Assembly (NCBI GenBank): GCA_965276785.1
Contig: OZ255629.1
Span: 186,001 to 250,000, forward strand
DNA: 64,000 nucleotides
Direction: 5' to 3'
Source of the DNA: LMUY01 sp965276785
GTDB lineage: Bacteria > Pseudomonadota > Alphaproteobacteria > Acetobacterales > Acetobacteraceae
Shown here: positions 49,439 through 58,199 of the stretch, piece by piece
Layout of the letters: each line of letters starts with the position of its first letter
Numbering within the stretch: position 1 is the first letter of the stretch
Program-made: the position numbers and the translations under genes
The notes under the pieces: model-generated
Seen by the model: the letters and a program-made list of their open reading frames with translations, nothing else
Database searches by the model: none
Told to the model about the DNA's origin: nothing

Positions 49439-50353
49439 GTGGCTGCCATCGATCCCGATTTGACGGCGAAGTTACGGGCTGCGCTCTCCAAGCGGCTGCT
49501 GGGGCGGGTGCTGGCGGTGCTCTCGGCGGTGTTCGTCGCGTCCTGCGACCGGCCTGGCTTGCTCAACCACACCGTCTACACGGGTGATCTCACCATCACG
49601 CGCAATGTGGCTTACGAGCCTGGGCCACGGCAGGACTTGGACATCTACCAACCCAAGGGCGGCGGGACGGACCGTCCGCTGGTGATTTTCTTTTATGGCG
49701 GATCGTGGCGTGGCGGCAGCAAGAGCTACTATCCGTTCGTCGCGGCGAGCCTGGCGCATGAGGGTGCCGTGGTGATGGTGCCGGATTACCGCGTCTGGCC
49801 GGAGGCGGTGTATCCGGAGTTCCTACAGGACAATGCCGCCGCCGTCGCTTGGGCCATCGCCCATGCCGCTGCTTACGGGGCGGACAGCCGCCGCGTGTTC
49901 CTGGTTGGGCACTCCGCCGGGGCGTACAATGCCGTGATGCTGGCCTTGAACCCGGCGTGGTTGCGCGGGGTGGGGCTCAGCCCCGGCGACCTGGCCGGCG
50001 TGGTGGGCATTGCCGGACCCTACGACTTCGCCCCAATTACCGACCCGAACTACACCGTCGTGTTCGCGCCCGGCGGCAATGGTGCGGCCACCCAGCCGAT
50101 TACCTATGCCAACGCCCATGCCCCGCCGATGCTGCTTTTGGTCGGCGACGACGACCACACCGTGGGCATGCGCGATACGGTGGCGCTGACCAGCCGCATG
50201 CAGGCGCTTGGCGGCACGGTGGCGGACAAGATCTATCCCGGCATTGGCCATCTCGGCATCATCGGCGCCTTCGCCCCCATCCTGCGCTGGCGCGCGCCCG
50301 TGCTACGCGACACGTGGGACTTCATTGCCGGCCATCCCGCGTTGGCAGGATAG
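49439..50353 (+). CDS. Alpha/beta-hydrolase (BD-FAE/carboxylesterase-like lipoprotein)
   Basis: A 304-residue carboxylesterase-like enzyme. FFYGGSWRGGSKSYYPFVAA gives the HGG-like oxyanion loop (here YGG), VFLVGHSAGAYNAVMLALNP the nucleophile elbow, LLLVGDDDHTVGMRDT the acid and YPGIGHLGIIGAFAP the histidine. The N-terminus has an inner hydrophobic segment ending VFVASCDRPG, which fits a lipoprotein signal with Cys as the first mature residue. GTG 49439 follows GTGAGGA. It lies 44 bp before hpnA and may be cotranscribed, but no hopanoid role is established. A membrane-anchored esterase is the best description. Confidence 0.78.
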   Translation: MAAIDPDLTAKLRAALSKRLLGRVLAVLSAVFVASCDRPGLLNHTVYTGDLTITRNVAYEPGPRQDLDIYQPKGGGTDRPLVIFFYGGSWRGGSKSYYPFVAASLAHEGAVVMVPDYRVWPEAVYPEFLQDNAAAVAWAIAHAAAYGADSRRVFLVGHSAGAYNAVMLALNPAWLRGVGLSPGDLAGVVGIAGPYDFAPITDPNYTVVFAPGGNGAATQPITYANAHAPPMLLLVGDDDHTVGMRDTVALTSRMQALGGTVADKIYPGIGHLGIIGAFAPILRWRAPVLRDTWDFIAGHPALAG

Positions 50354-50397
50354 CCGCCGGCTGGACCGTTTCACCGCTCTGCTGTACCAGACCCGGC

Positions 50398-51414
50398 GTG
50401 GCCGCTTCCTCCGCCTCCAATCGCCCCACCTTGTTGACAGGCGCCACCGGGTTCGTCGGCTCCGCCGTGGCGCGGGCGCTCCTCGCGCGTGGGCACATGC
50501 TGCGCCTGCTGGTGCGCGAGGGCAGCAATCGCAGCAACATCGCGGGATTGCCGGCCGAACTGACAGTGGGGGACTTGCGCGATCCGGCTTCGCTGGAACG
50601 GGCCGTGCAGGGGTGCCGCAGCGTGGTGCATGTCGCGGCGGACTACCGGCTCTGGGTGCCGGACCCGGCGGCGATGAACCAGGCTAATGTGGACGGCACC
50701 CGCGCCCTGCTGCTGGCGGCGCAGGCGGCGGGCGTGGAGCGGATGGTGTACTGCAGCAGCGTCGCAGCCCTGGGCCTGGTGGGGGACGGCACGGCGGCGG
50801 ACGAGACCACGCCCAACGCGCTGTACAAGGTGATCGGCACCTACAAGCGATCCAAATACCTGGCCGAGCAGGCCGTTTTGGCGCTAGTGCGCGAACAAGG
50901 CGTTCCCGTGGTGATCGTGAACCCGAGTGCGCCGGTCGGGCCGCGCGATATCAAACCCACGCCCACCGGCAAGATGATCGCCGACACCGCCGCCGGGCGT
51001 ATGCCGGCCTATGTCGATACCGGGCTGAACGTGGTGCATGTGGACGACGTGGCCGCCGGGCACGTGCTGGCGCTGGAGCGCGGCCGGGTGGGCGAATGCT
51101 ACATCCTGGGCGGCGAGGACATGGACATGGCGAGTTTGCTGGCCCTGGTCGCCGAGGCGGCCGGGCGCAAGCCGCCGCGGATCAAGCTGCCGCACGGCGC
51201 GCTCTACCCGGTGGCGCTGGCCAGCGAGGCGCTGGCGCGTGTGGCCGGGGTGGAGCCGCTGGTGACGCGGGAGATCCTCGCGATGGCGAAGAAGAAGATG
51301 TTCTTCTCGTCTGCCAAGGCACAGGCGGAGCTGGGCTACGCCTGGCGCCCGGCGCGCGAGGCGGTGGCGGATGCGGTGGCCTGGTTCCGCGCCCAAGGCC
51401 GCATCCCGGCATGA
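50398..51414 (+). CDS. hpnA: Hopanoid-associated sugar epimerase HpnA
   Basis: A 338-residue extended SDR of the HpnA family. TLLTGATGFVGSAVARALLA is the NAD loop, VVHVAADYRLWVPDPAAMNQ the family motif, and YKVIGTYKRSKYLAEQAVLA carries the YxxxK. It is placed first in the hopanoid operon and is thought to act on the polar head group of hopanoids, though its reaction is not firmly known. GTG 50398 is chosen as the start leading into the Rossmann strand. Its stop overlaps the hpnB ATG (ATGA). Confidence 0.88.
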   Translation: MAASSASNRPTLLTGATGFVGSAVARALLARGHMLRLLVREGSNRSNIAGLPAELTVGDLRDPASLERAVQGCRSVVHVAADYRLWVPDPAAMNQANVDGTRALLLAAQAAGVERMVYCSSVAALGLVGDGTAADETTPNALYKVIGTYKRSKYLAEQAVLALVREQGVPVVIVNPSAPVGPRDIKPTPTGKMIADTAAGRMPAYVDTGLNVVHVDDVAAGHVLALERGRVGECYILGGEDMDMASLLALVAEAAGRKPPRIKLPHGALYPVALASEALARVAGVEPLVTREILAMAKKKMFFSSAKAQAELGYAWRPAREAVADAVAWFRAQGRIPA

Positions 51415-52685
51415 CGGTGCTGGCGGTCCTGGCATTGCTGACTTGGGCGTATCTGCTGCTGGGGCATGGACGGTTCTGGTCGGCCGGGCCGAGCCTGGCG
51501 CCCGCCGCACCGCGGGCCGCCCCCGCGGTGGACGTGGTGGTGCCGGCGCGGGACGAGGCGGAGAGCATCAAGGCGGCCCTGCGCTCGCTGCTTGCGCAGG
51601 AGTATGGCGGGGCATTGCGGGTCATCCTGGTGGATGACGGCAGCACGGATGGCACCGGGGAGATCGCGAGAAGCGTCCCCACCGTCGTGGCCGGGCTTGA
51701 CCCGGCCATCCACGCCGGGCCCCGGAATGACGCCGGCGCGGCACCGGGAGAACGCGTGCCAATCGACGGCTTGCGTCACATGCCGTTCCGCGTGGATGGC
51801 CGGATCAAGTCCGGCCATGACGGGCTGGGTCAGGAAACTGGGTCGGTTGCATTGGAAATCATCACCGGCCGCCCGCGCCCGGCGGGATGGAGCGGCAAGC
51901 AGTGGGCGGTGCACCAGGGCGTGGAACGCGGCAGCGCCCCGCTCATACTCCTCTGCGATGCGGACATCGTGCACGATCCGGCGCACCTCGCCACGCTCGT
52001 GGCCAAGCTGGAGGCGGACAACCTCGATCTCGTCTCCGAGATGGTCGCGCTGAACTGCAGCAGCCTTGCCGAGCGCGCCCTCGTGCCGGCCTTCGTGTTC
52101 TTCTTCCAACTGCTCTATCCGTTCGCCGCCGTGAACGATCCCTCCAAGCCCCTAGCCGCCGCGGCAGGCGGGACCATGCTGGTGCGCCGGGCCGCGTTGC
52201 AGCGGGCCGGCGGCATCAAGGCGTTGCGCGGCAAGCTGATCGACGACGTGGCGCTGGCGGGCCTGCTGAAGTGCCGCGGCCGCATCTGGCTCGGGCACAG
52301 CCGGTTGGCCCGCTCCATCCGCCCCTATCCCACCGCGGGCGAGGTGTGGCGGATGGTGGCGCGCACCGCCTATGTGCAGCTCCGCTTCTCGCCCCTGATC
52401 CTGCTGGGCACGGTCGCCGGATTGGCGCTGGTCTGGCTGGTGCCGCCGGTTGCCGCCGTGTTCGGCCACAGCTGGGCGCGCGCCGCCGGGCTCGCCGCCT
52501 TCGCCGCCGCGTGTGGCAGCTACTTGCCGACCTTGCGCCGCTTCGGGCTCAGCCCGGCTTGGGCGCTGCTGCTGCCCTTGGTCGCCGCCTTCTACATGGC
52601 AGCGACGATCGGTTCGGCGATCCAGCACCATCGCGGCCGCGGCGCCGTGTGGAAGCGCCGGGCCTATGGCGAGGTCGGGTTGTGA
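51411..52685 (+). CDS. hpnB: Hopanoid-associated glycosyltransferase HpnB
   Basis: A 424-residue membrane GT2-family protein. It has an N-terminal helix (VLAVLALLTWAYLLLGHGRF), then VDVVVPARDEAESIKAALRS, VILVDDGSTDGTGEIARS and LCDADIVHDPAHLATL, with C-terminal membrane helices (FSPLILLGTVAGLALVWLVP). Between GEIARS and VALEIITGRPRPAGWSGKQW the family normally has a short loop, but here about 47 extra residues are encoded by a palindromic repeat (51683-51823). The frame is kept. ATG 51411 and GTG of hpnC overlap both neighbours. Whether the enlarged loop permits activity is unknown. Confidence 0.88.
   Translation: MTVLAVLALLTWAYLLLGHGRFWSAGPSLAPAAPRAAPAVDVVVPARDEAESIKAALRSLLAQEYGGALRVILVDDGSTDGTGEIARSVPTVVAGLDPAIHAGPRNDAGAAPGERVPIDGLRHMPFRVDGRIKSGHDGLGQETGSVALEIITGRPRPAGWSGKQWAVHQGVERGSAPLILLCDADIVHDPAHLATLVAKLEADNLDLVSEMVALNCSSLAERALVPAFVFFFQLLYPFAAVNDPSKPLAAAAGGTMLVRRAALQRAGGIKALRGKLIDDVALAGLLKCRGRIWLGHSRLARSIRPYPTAGEVWRMVARTAYVQLRFSPLILLGTVAGLALVWLVPPVAAVFGHSWARAAGLAAFAAACGSYLPTLRRFGLSPAWALLLPLVAAFYMAATIGSAIQHHRGRGAVWKRRAYGEVGL
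51683..51823. repeat. Palindromic repeat pair inserted in frame in hpnB
   Basis: The left arm, around GTGGCCGGGCTTGACCCGGC followed by CATCCACG (51687-51714), is matched inverted by CGTGGATGGCCGGATCAAGT then CCGGCCATGACG (51792-51823). About 31 of 34 positions pair. Each arm is itself palindromic. Such VAGLDPAIHA/DGRIKSGHDG-encoding repeats are very common in alphaproteobacterial intergenic DNA. From arm to arm the element is about 141 bp, a multiple of three; exact borders are estimated. Confidence 0.75.
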
Positions 52686-53515
52686 GCGGCCTGTCGATCG
52701 AGGCGCCATCGGGCAAGGGCCGCAGCGACGAGAACTTCCCGGTCGGCTCCCGGCTGATCCGCGCCTCGCTGCGCCCGCACGTGCATGCGTTCTACGCGTT
52801 TGCCCGCAACGCCGACGACATCGCCGACAACCCGGCGCTGGCGCCGGCCGAAAAGCTGTCCCGGCTCGACGCGATGGGCGCGGCGCTGCTGGGCGAGGGC
52901 GACGCTGCTGCGCCAAGTGCTGCCCGGCTCCGGCAGAGCCTAGCCGAAACCGGCGTCACCGCGCAGCACGCGCTCGACTTGCTGCGCGCCTTCAAGCAGG
53001 ACGCCAGCAAGACCCGCTATGCCGACTGGGACGAGCTGCTGGACTACTGCCGCTACTCGGCCATGCCGGTGGGCCGCCACGTGCTGGACCTGCATGGCGA
53101 GCCGCGCGCGGCTTGGGCGCCCTCGGACGCACTCTGCGCTGCGCTGCAGGTGCTGAACCATCTGCAGGATTGCGCCCGCGACCTCGCCGAGCTCGATCGC
53201 TGCTACCTGCCGCAGGACTGGCTGGCGGAGGCGGGGAGCCAGACCGAGGACGTGCGCGCCCCCGCCGCTTCCACCGGCCTGCGCACGGTGCTGGACGCCT
53301 TGCTCGACCGCACCGACGCTTTGAACCAGGCCGGCGCCGACTTGCCGGGCTGCGTGGGCGACCGTTTCCTGCGAACCGAAACCGCCGTGATCGTGGGCCT
53401 GTCGCAGCGCCTGGCGCGGCGGCTGCGGCGGGGAGACCCGCTGGCCCGGCGGGTGAAGCTGCGCGGCCGCGATGTGGCGGCCAGCGTGCTGCTGGCATTG
53501 CCGCGGCTGCGATGA
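52682..53515 (+). CDS. hpnC: Squalene synthase HpnC (hydroxysqualene-forming step)
   Basis: A 277-residue trans-isoprenyl diphosphate synthase-fold protein. SDENFPVGSRLIRASLRPHV, YAFARNADDIADNPALAPAE (first Asp-rich motif) and VLNHLQDCARDLAELDRCYL (second) are diagnostic. In the HpnCDE pathway, HpnC converts presqualene diphosphate to hydroxysqualene. GTG 52682 overlaps the hpnB stop; the ATG of hpnD overlaps its stop. It is separate from but similar to HpnD, as expected for this three-gene route. Confidence 0.92.
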   Translation: MSGLSIEAPSGKGRSDENFPVGSRLIRASLRPHVHAFYAFARNADDIADNPALAPAEKLSRLDAMGAALLGEGDAAAPSAARLRQSLAETGVTAQHALDLLRAFKQDASKTRYADWDELLDYCRYSAMPVGRHVLDLHGEPRAAWAPSDALCAALQVLNHLQDCARDLAELDRCYLPQDWLAEAGSQTEDVRAPAASTGLRTVLDALLDRTDALNQAGADLPGCVGDRFLRTETAVIVGLSQRLARRLRRGDPLARRVKLRGRDVAASVLLALPRLR

Positions 53516-54366
53516 GCATGTCGGTTTTGGGAGCGAGCCCGGCGGACCTTGCCGCGGTGGAAACCATTGTGCAGCGCGCCGGCACGTCGTTCTACCGCGG
53601 CATGCGCGTGCTGCCGCCGGACCGGCGGTCGGCGATGTATGCGATCTACGCCTTCTGCCGCCTGGTGGACGACGTGGCCGACGAGCCGGCGGCGGTGGAA
53701 GCCAAGCGCGCGGGCCTGGCGCAATGGCGGGAGGCGATCGCCGCCGTCTATGCCGGCATTGGGCACGACCCCGTCACTCGGGTGCTGGCGCTTGCCGTGC
53801 CCCAGTTCGCGCTGCGCCAGACCGACTTCCTGGCCATCGTGGACGGCATGCAGATGGACGCCGAGACGGTGATCGTCGCGCCCGACCTGGCCACGCTGGA
53901 CCTATATTGCGACCGGGTCGCCGCGGCGGTGGGGCGGCTCTCGGTACGGGCGTTCGGCGATGCGTCGGAAGCGGCCGACCAGGTGGCGCACGCGCTGGGC
54001 CGGGCGCTGCAGCTCACCAATATCCTGCGCGACATCGCCGAGGACGCCGGGCGCGGCCGGCTCTATCTGCCCGCCGAGTGGCTGGACGCGGCGGGCGTTC
54101 CGCGTGACCCGGCGGCGGCCCTTGCGTCGCCCGGCTTGCCGGCGGTGTGCACCCGGATGGCGTCTCAAGCGCACGGCCAGTTCGCCCGCGCCGCCGCCGC
54201 GATGCGCCGCTGCGATCGCTCTGCCATGCGCCCAGCCCGGCTGATGGGCGCTACCTATGACGCGCTGCTGGCCCGGCTGGAGGCGCGCGGCTGGCAGGAC
54301 CTGCAACGGCCGGTGCGGCTGCCGAAGTGGCAGAAGCTTTGGATCGCCGGGCGGAACTACTGGTGA
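53512..54366 (+). CDS. hpnD: Presqualene diphosphate synthase HpnD
   Basis: A 284-residue phytoene/squalene synthase family enzyme that joins two farnesyl diphosphates. AGTSFYRGMRVLPPDRRSAM, IYAFCRLVDDVADEPAAVEA (first Asp-rich motif) and ALQLTNILRDIAEDAGRGRL, then YLPAEWL (second), are all present. ATG 53512 overlaps hpnC by 4 bp and its TGA overlaps the GTG of hpnE. Confidence 0.93.
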   Translation: MSMSVLGASPADLAAVETIVQRAGTSFYRGMRVLPPDRRSAMYAIYAFCRLVDDVADEPAAVEAKRAGLAQWREAIAAVYAGIGHDPVTRVLALAVPQFALRQTDFLAIVDGMQMDAETVIVAPDLATLDLYCDRVAAAVGRLSVRAFGDASEAADQVAHALGRALQLTNILRDIAEDAGRGRLYLPAEWLDAAGVPRDPAAALASPGLPAVCTRMASQAHGQFARAAAAMRRCDRSAMRPARLMGATYDALLARLEARGWQDLQRPVRLPKWQKLWIAGRNYW

Positions 54367-55604
54367 GACGGGCGCATGTGGTCGGGGCCGGCATGGCGGG
54401 CTTGGCGGCGGCGCTGGCCTTGGCGGATGCTGGCTGGGCCGTATCGGTCTACGAGGCGAGCCCCGCTGCCGGCGGCCGCTGCCGCTCCTACCACGACAAG
54501 GAACTCGGCTGCCGCATCGACAATGGCAACCATCTCTGGCTGTCGGGCAACCAGGCGATTGCCGGGTTTTTGCGCCGGGTCGGCGCCACCGACCGCACGG
54601 CAGGGCCGCGCGAGGCGATGTTCCCGTTCTTCGATCTCGCTACCGGCCGAGGCTGGACGGTGCGGCCCAATGCTGGGCGGCTGCCTTGGTGGATTCTGTC
54701 GCCGCGCCGCCGGGTGCCGGGGGCGCGACTCGGCGAATATGTTGCGCTGCTTGGTCTGTTGCGCGCTGGGCCATGTGCCACGGTGGCGGAGGTGCTGCGG
54801 CCCGGCGCGCTCTACCACAAGCTGCTGGAGCCGTTGGTGATCGCGGCGCTCAACACCGCGCCGGTGACCGGCAGCGCCCGGCTGATGGCGGCGGTGGTGC
54901 GCGAGACCCTGGCCAAGGGTGGGTCTGCCTGTATTCCAGCCTATCCGAGCGAGGGATTGTCCGCCACCTTCGTCGACCCGGCGCTTGCCGCCTTGCAGCA
55001 GGCCGGGGCCGACGTGCAGTTCGGCCGCCGAATCACGCATCTCGGCATTATCGGGGACCGGCTTGAGGCATTGGCCACGGCAGAGGGCGCTATCCCGTTG
55101 AGCCATGGTGACGTGGCCGTTCTGGCGCTGCCGGGCCCGGTGGCGCAGGCGCTGCTGCCCGGGCTCAGCGCGCCCAACTCGTTCGAGGCGATCGTGAACG
55201 TGCACTACCGGGCGAGCGTGGACCCCGGACCGGCCGGCTTCGTCGGGCTGCTCGGCGGCACGGCGGAATGGGTGTTTGTCAAACCCGGCGTGGTTTCGGT
55301 CACCGTCAGCGCGGCCAACCGCCTGCTTGACTGCGCTGCGAGTGATCTTGCTGCAACAGTGTGGCCAGAATTGTGTGCCGCTCTCGGCATTGCGCACCCG
55401 CAACCGCCCAGTCGCGTCGTAAAGGAGCGGCGGGCCACGTTTGCCGCGACTCCTGAGGAAGATCGCAAGCGGCCGGCGGCCCGCACCGGTCTTGCCAATG
55501 TCGCCTTGGCCGGGGATTGGACGAAGACCGGCCTGCCCGCCACCATTGAGGGTGCCATCAGGTCGGGACACACCGCAGCGGCAGTACTTCAAGCTGCCGC
55601 GTGA
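54363..55604 (+). CDS. hpnE: Hydroxysqualene dehydroxylase HpnE
   Basis: A 413-residue FAD-dependent amine-oxidase/phytoene desaturase-like protein. HVVGAGMAGLAAALALADAG gives the dinucleotide fold, GGRCRSYHDKELGCRIDNGN the second FAD-contact region, and VALAGDWTKTGLPATIEGAI the C-terminal FAD motif. It reduces hydroxysqualene to squalene, completing HpnCDE. GTG 54363 is the coupled start. The shc ATG is 13 bp downstream. Confidence 0.92.
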   Translation: MRRAHVVGAGMAGLAAALALADAGWAVSVYEASPAAGGRCRSYHDKELGCRIDNGNHLWLSGNQAIAGFLRRVGATDRTAGPREAMFPFFDLATGRGWTVRPNAGRLPWWILSPRRRVPGARLGEYVALLGLLRAGPCATVAEVLRPGALYHKLLEPLVIAALNTAPVTGSARLMAAVVRETLAKGGSACIPAYPSEGLSATFVDPALAALQQAGADVQFGRRITHLGIIGDRLEALATAEGAIPLSHGDVAVLALPGPVAQALLPGLSAPNSFEAIVNVHYRASVDPGPAGFVGLLGGTAEWVFVKPGVVSVTVSAANRLLDCAASDLAATVWPELCAALGIAHPQPPSRVVKERRATFAATPEEDRKRPAARTGLANVALAGDWTKTGLPATIEGAIRSGHTAAAVLQAAA

Positions 55605-55617
55605 GCCTGGATGTAAG

Positions 55618-57549
55618 ATGCCGAGCGAAACGCTTCTCCGACCCCAGACCGACCAGCTTCAAGTCGCCATCGATGCCGCCTCGGCCACCCTGCTCGGCAA
55701 GCAGGCCGCGGATGGCCACTGGGTGTTCCCATTGGAGGCCGATGCCACCATCCCATCCGAATACGTCCTGCTGGAGCACTTCCTGGACCGGATCGACGCG
55801 CCGCTGCAGGCCAAGATTGGCGTCTATCTGCGGCAGATCCAGAACGCCGATGGCGGCTGGCCGCTATTCCACGGCGGCAAAAGCGACGTTTCCGCCAGCG
55901 TTAAGGCCTACTTCGCGCTCAAGGCTACCGGGGACCAAGCGGACGCGCCGCACATGGCCCGGGCCCGTGAGCGGATCCTGGTGATGGGGGGCGCCGAACG
56001 GTCCAACGTGTTCACCCGGGTGCAACTGGCGCTGTTCGGCCAGGTGCCTTGGCGGGCGGCGCCGGTGATGCCGGTGGAGATCATGCACCTGCCGCGCTGG
56101 TTTTTCTTCCATCTGTCCAAGGTGTCATATTGGTCGCGGACCGTAATGGTGCCGCTGCTGGTGCTGATGGCGCTGCGCCCGCGCGCCCGCAACCCGCAGG
56201 GCATCGCCATTCCGGAGCTGTTCCGCACCCCGCCCGAGCACGTTCGGCTTTGGATCCATGGCCCATACCGATCGGCCTGGGGCTACGTCTTCAAAGCGCT
56301 CGACGTGCTGCTGCGCCCGATTGAGCCGCGCTTCTCCAAACGCAACCGCAAGCGCGCGATCGACGCTGCAGTGGCCTTCGTGACCGAGCGGCTGAACGGC
56401 GAGGATGGGCTCGGTGGCATTTACCCCGCCATCGCCAACAGCGTGATGATGTTCGACACGCTCGGCTACGCGCCCGACCATCCGCATGCCGCCACCGCTT
56501 GGCAGGCGGTGCGCAAGCTGCTGATCGTGGAGCCGGACCGGGCGTTTTGTCAGCCTTGCTTTTCGCCGATTTGGGACACCGCGCTGGCCGGCCACGCCGT
56601 GGCCGAGGCGGAAGGGGAGGCCTCCGCGCCGTTGGCGGCCGCGTGCGACTGGCTGCTGACCCGGCAGGTGAGCGCGCTGCGCGGCGATTGGTCGTTCGTG
56701 CGGCCGCAGTGCCCGCCCGGCGGTTGGGCCTTTCAGTACGCCAATGACTTCTACCCGGATGTGGACGACACCGCAGTGGTCGCCATGCTGCTGCACCGGG
56801 CGGGCGACGCCGCCTATGCCCCGGCCATTGCCCGGGCTCGCGACTGGATCATCGGCATGCAAAGCGCGAACGGCGGCTGGGGCGCGTTTGACGCCGACAA
56901 CCAATACGACTTCCTGAACCACATCCCCTTCGCCGACCACGGCGCCCTGCTCGACCCGCCCACCGCGGACGTGACCGCGCGCTGCGTGTCGTTGCTGGCT
57001 CAGCTTGGCCATACTGTGAGCGAGCCGGTGTTGGCCCGCGCCATCGGCTATCTGCTTCGCGAGCAGGAAGCCGATGGGAGTTGGTTCGGCCGATGGGGGA
57101 CCAATTACATCTACGGCACCTGGTCGGTACTCTGCGCGCTGAACGCCGCCGGGCTGCCTCATTCCGACTCGGCGATCCGGCGCGGAGCCGGCTGGCTGCT
57201 GGCGCACCAGCGGCTCGACGGCGGCTGGGGCGAGGACGAGGAGAGCTACGACGGCGCCCCGCCCGGCACCTACCGGGAGAGCACGCCCTCGCAGACCGCC
57301 TGGGCGCTGCTCGGCTTGATGGCGGCGGGCGAGGTGGCGAACCCGGCGGTGGCGCGCGGCATCGATTACCTGCAGCAAACCCAAGCGGCGGATGGCGAAT
57401 GGGCCGAAGCCGCCTACACCGCCACCGGTTTCCCCCGCGTGTTCTATTTGCGCTACCATGGCTACCGGCTGTTCTTCCCGCTGCTGGCGCTCGCCCGCTA
57501 CCGCACACTGTTGACCGGCCAGGCCCACCGGGTGGCGTTCGGGTTCTAG
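55618..57549 (+). CDS. shc: Squalene-hopene cyclase
   Basis: A 643-residue monotopic membrane cyclase that converts squalene to hopene/diplopterol. The catalytic acid motif DVDDTA is at residues 381-386. Several QW-type repeats are visible (QIQNADGGWPLFHG, MQSANGGWGAFDADN, REQEADGSWFGRWGTNYIYG, HQRLDGGWGEDEESY). A typical FYLRYHGYRLFFPLLALARY C-terminus is present. Also called hpnF. Start ATG 55618. Its substrate is produced by the three genes immediately upstream. Confidence 0.96.
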   Translation: MPSETLLRPQTDQLQVAIDAASATLLGKQAADGHWVFPLEADATIPSEYVLLEHFLDRIDAPLQAKIGVYLRQIQNADGGWPLFHGGKSDVSASVKAYFALKATGDQADAPHMARARERILVMGGAERSNVFTRVQLALFGQVPWRAAPVMPVEIMHLPRWFFFHLSKVSYWSRTVMVPLLVLMALRPRARNPQGIAIPELFRTPPEHVRLWIHGPYRSAWGYVFKALDVLLRPIEPRFSKRNRKRAIDAAVAFVTERLNGEDGLGGIYPAIANSVMMFDTLGYAPDHPHAATAWQAVRKLLIVEPDRAFCQPCFSPIWDTALAGHAVAEAEGEASAPLAAACDWLLTRQVSALRGDWSFVRPQCPPGGWAFQYANDFYPDVDDTAVVAMLLHRAGDAAYAPAIARARDWIIGMQSANGGWGAFDADNQYDFLNHIPFADHGALLDPPTADVTARCVSLLAQLGHTVSEPVLARAIGYLLREQEADGSWFGRWGTNYIYGTWSVLCALNAAGLPHSDSAIRRGAGWLLAHQRLDGGWGEDEESYDGAPPGTYRESTPSQTAWALLGLMAAGEVANPAVARGIDYLQQTQAADGEWAEAAYTATGFPRVFYLRYHGYRLFFPLLALARYRTLLTGQAHRVAFGF

Positions 57550-57553
57550 CCGC

Positions 57554-58189
57554 GTGATTGGCATCGTCGTGGGTTTGGCCGCGGAAGCCCGCGTAGCGCG
57601 CCGTTTGGGCGGCCGGGTGGCAGTGGGCGGCGGCAGCAGCAGAGGCGCCGCCCAAGCGGCTCGGGCCTTGGCGCAGGCGGGTGCGACCGGCTTGCTCAGC
57701 TTCGGCCTTGCCGGCGGGCTCGCTCCAGACTTAGCGCCGGGCGCCCTGCTGGTGCCCGAGTTCGTGCTTGCGGCAGACGGCTCGCGCTGGCTGACCGATC
57801 CCGATCTCGCGGGCCATTTCGGCAAGCGCGAGGGGACTGTGTTTTCCGCAGACGCGGTGCTGGCGTCCCGCGCCGAGAAACAGCAAGCGTGGAGCCGCAC
57901 CGGCGCACTCGCGATCGACCTCGAAAGCGGCGCGGTGGCCCGCACGTCGGCGGCGTTCCGGCTGCCTTTCGCGGTGCTTCGCGCCGTGTGCGACCCGGCG
58001 CAGCAGGACTTGCCGGCCGCAGCCCTGCTTGCATTGAGCGGAGCCGGTCGCATCCGGCTGTTCTCGGTGTTGCGCTCGCTCGCCGTGAGCCCGGGGCAAT
58101 TGCCGCAGTTGCTCCGCCTTGGGCGCCAAGCCGCCGCCGCCCGCCGCGCGCTCCGCATGCGGGTTGCCGCGGTGGGCGCACTCGATTAG
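57554..58189 (+). CDS. hpnG: Hopanoid-associated phosphorylase HpnG
   Basis: A 211-residue nucleoside phosphorylase-fold protein. IGIVVGLAAEARVARRLGGR opens the fold, LSFGLAGGLAPDLAPGALLV is the phosphate-site region, and ALAIDLESGAVARTSAAFRL the ribose-binding M/L-E-S motif. In hopanoid tail synthesis HpnG removes adenine from adenosylhopane, the HpnH product. GTG 57554 lies 4 bp after shc. Last gene of the plus-strand hpn set. Confidence 0.9.
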   Translation: MIGIVVGLAAEARVARRLGGRVAVGGGSSRGAAQAARALAQAGATGLLSFGLAGGLAPDLAPGALLVPEFVLAADGSRWLTDPDLAGHFGKREGTVFSADAVLASRAEKQQAWSRTGALAIDLESGAVARTSAAFRLPFAVLRAVCDPAQQDLPAAALLALSGAGRIRLFSVLRSLAVSPGQLPQLLRLGRQAAAARRALRMRVAAVGALD

Positions 58190-58199
58190 GTCTGTGGCC

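Noticed and set aside
56125..58158. 677-codon minus-strand frame opposite shc and hpnG
   Set aside because: Spans two well-supported genes on the other strand and has no recognisable domain.
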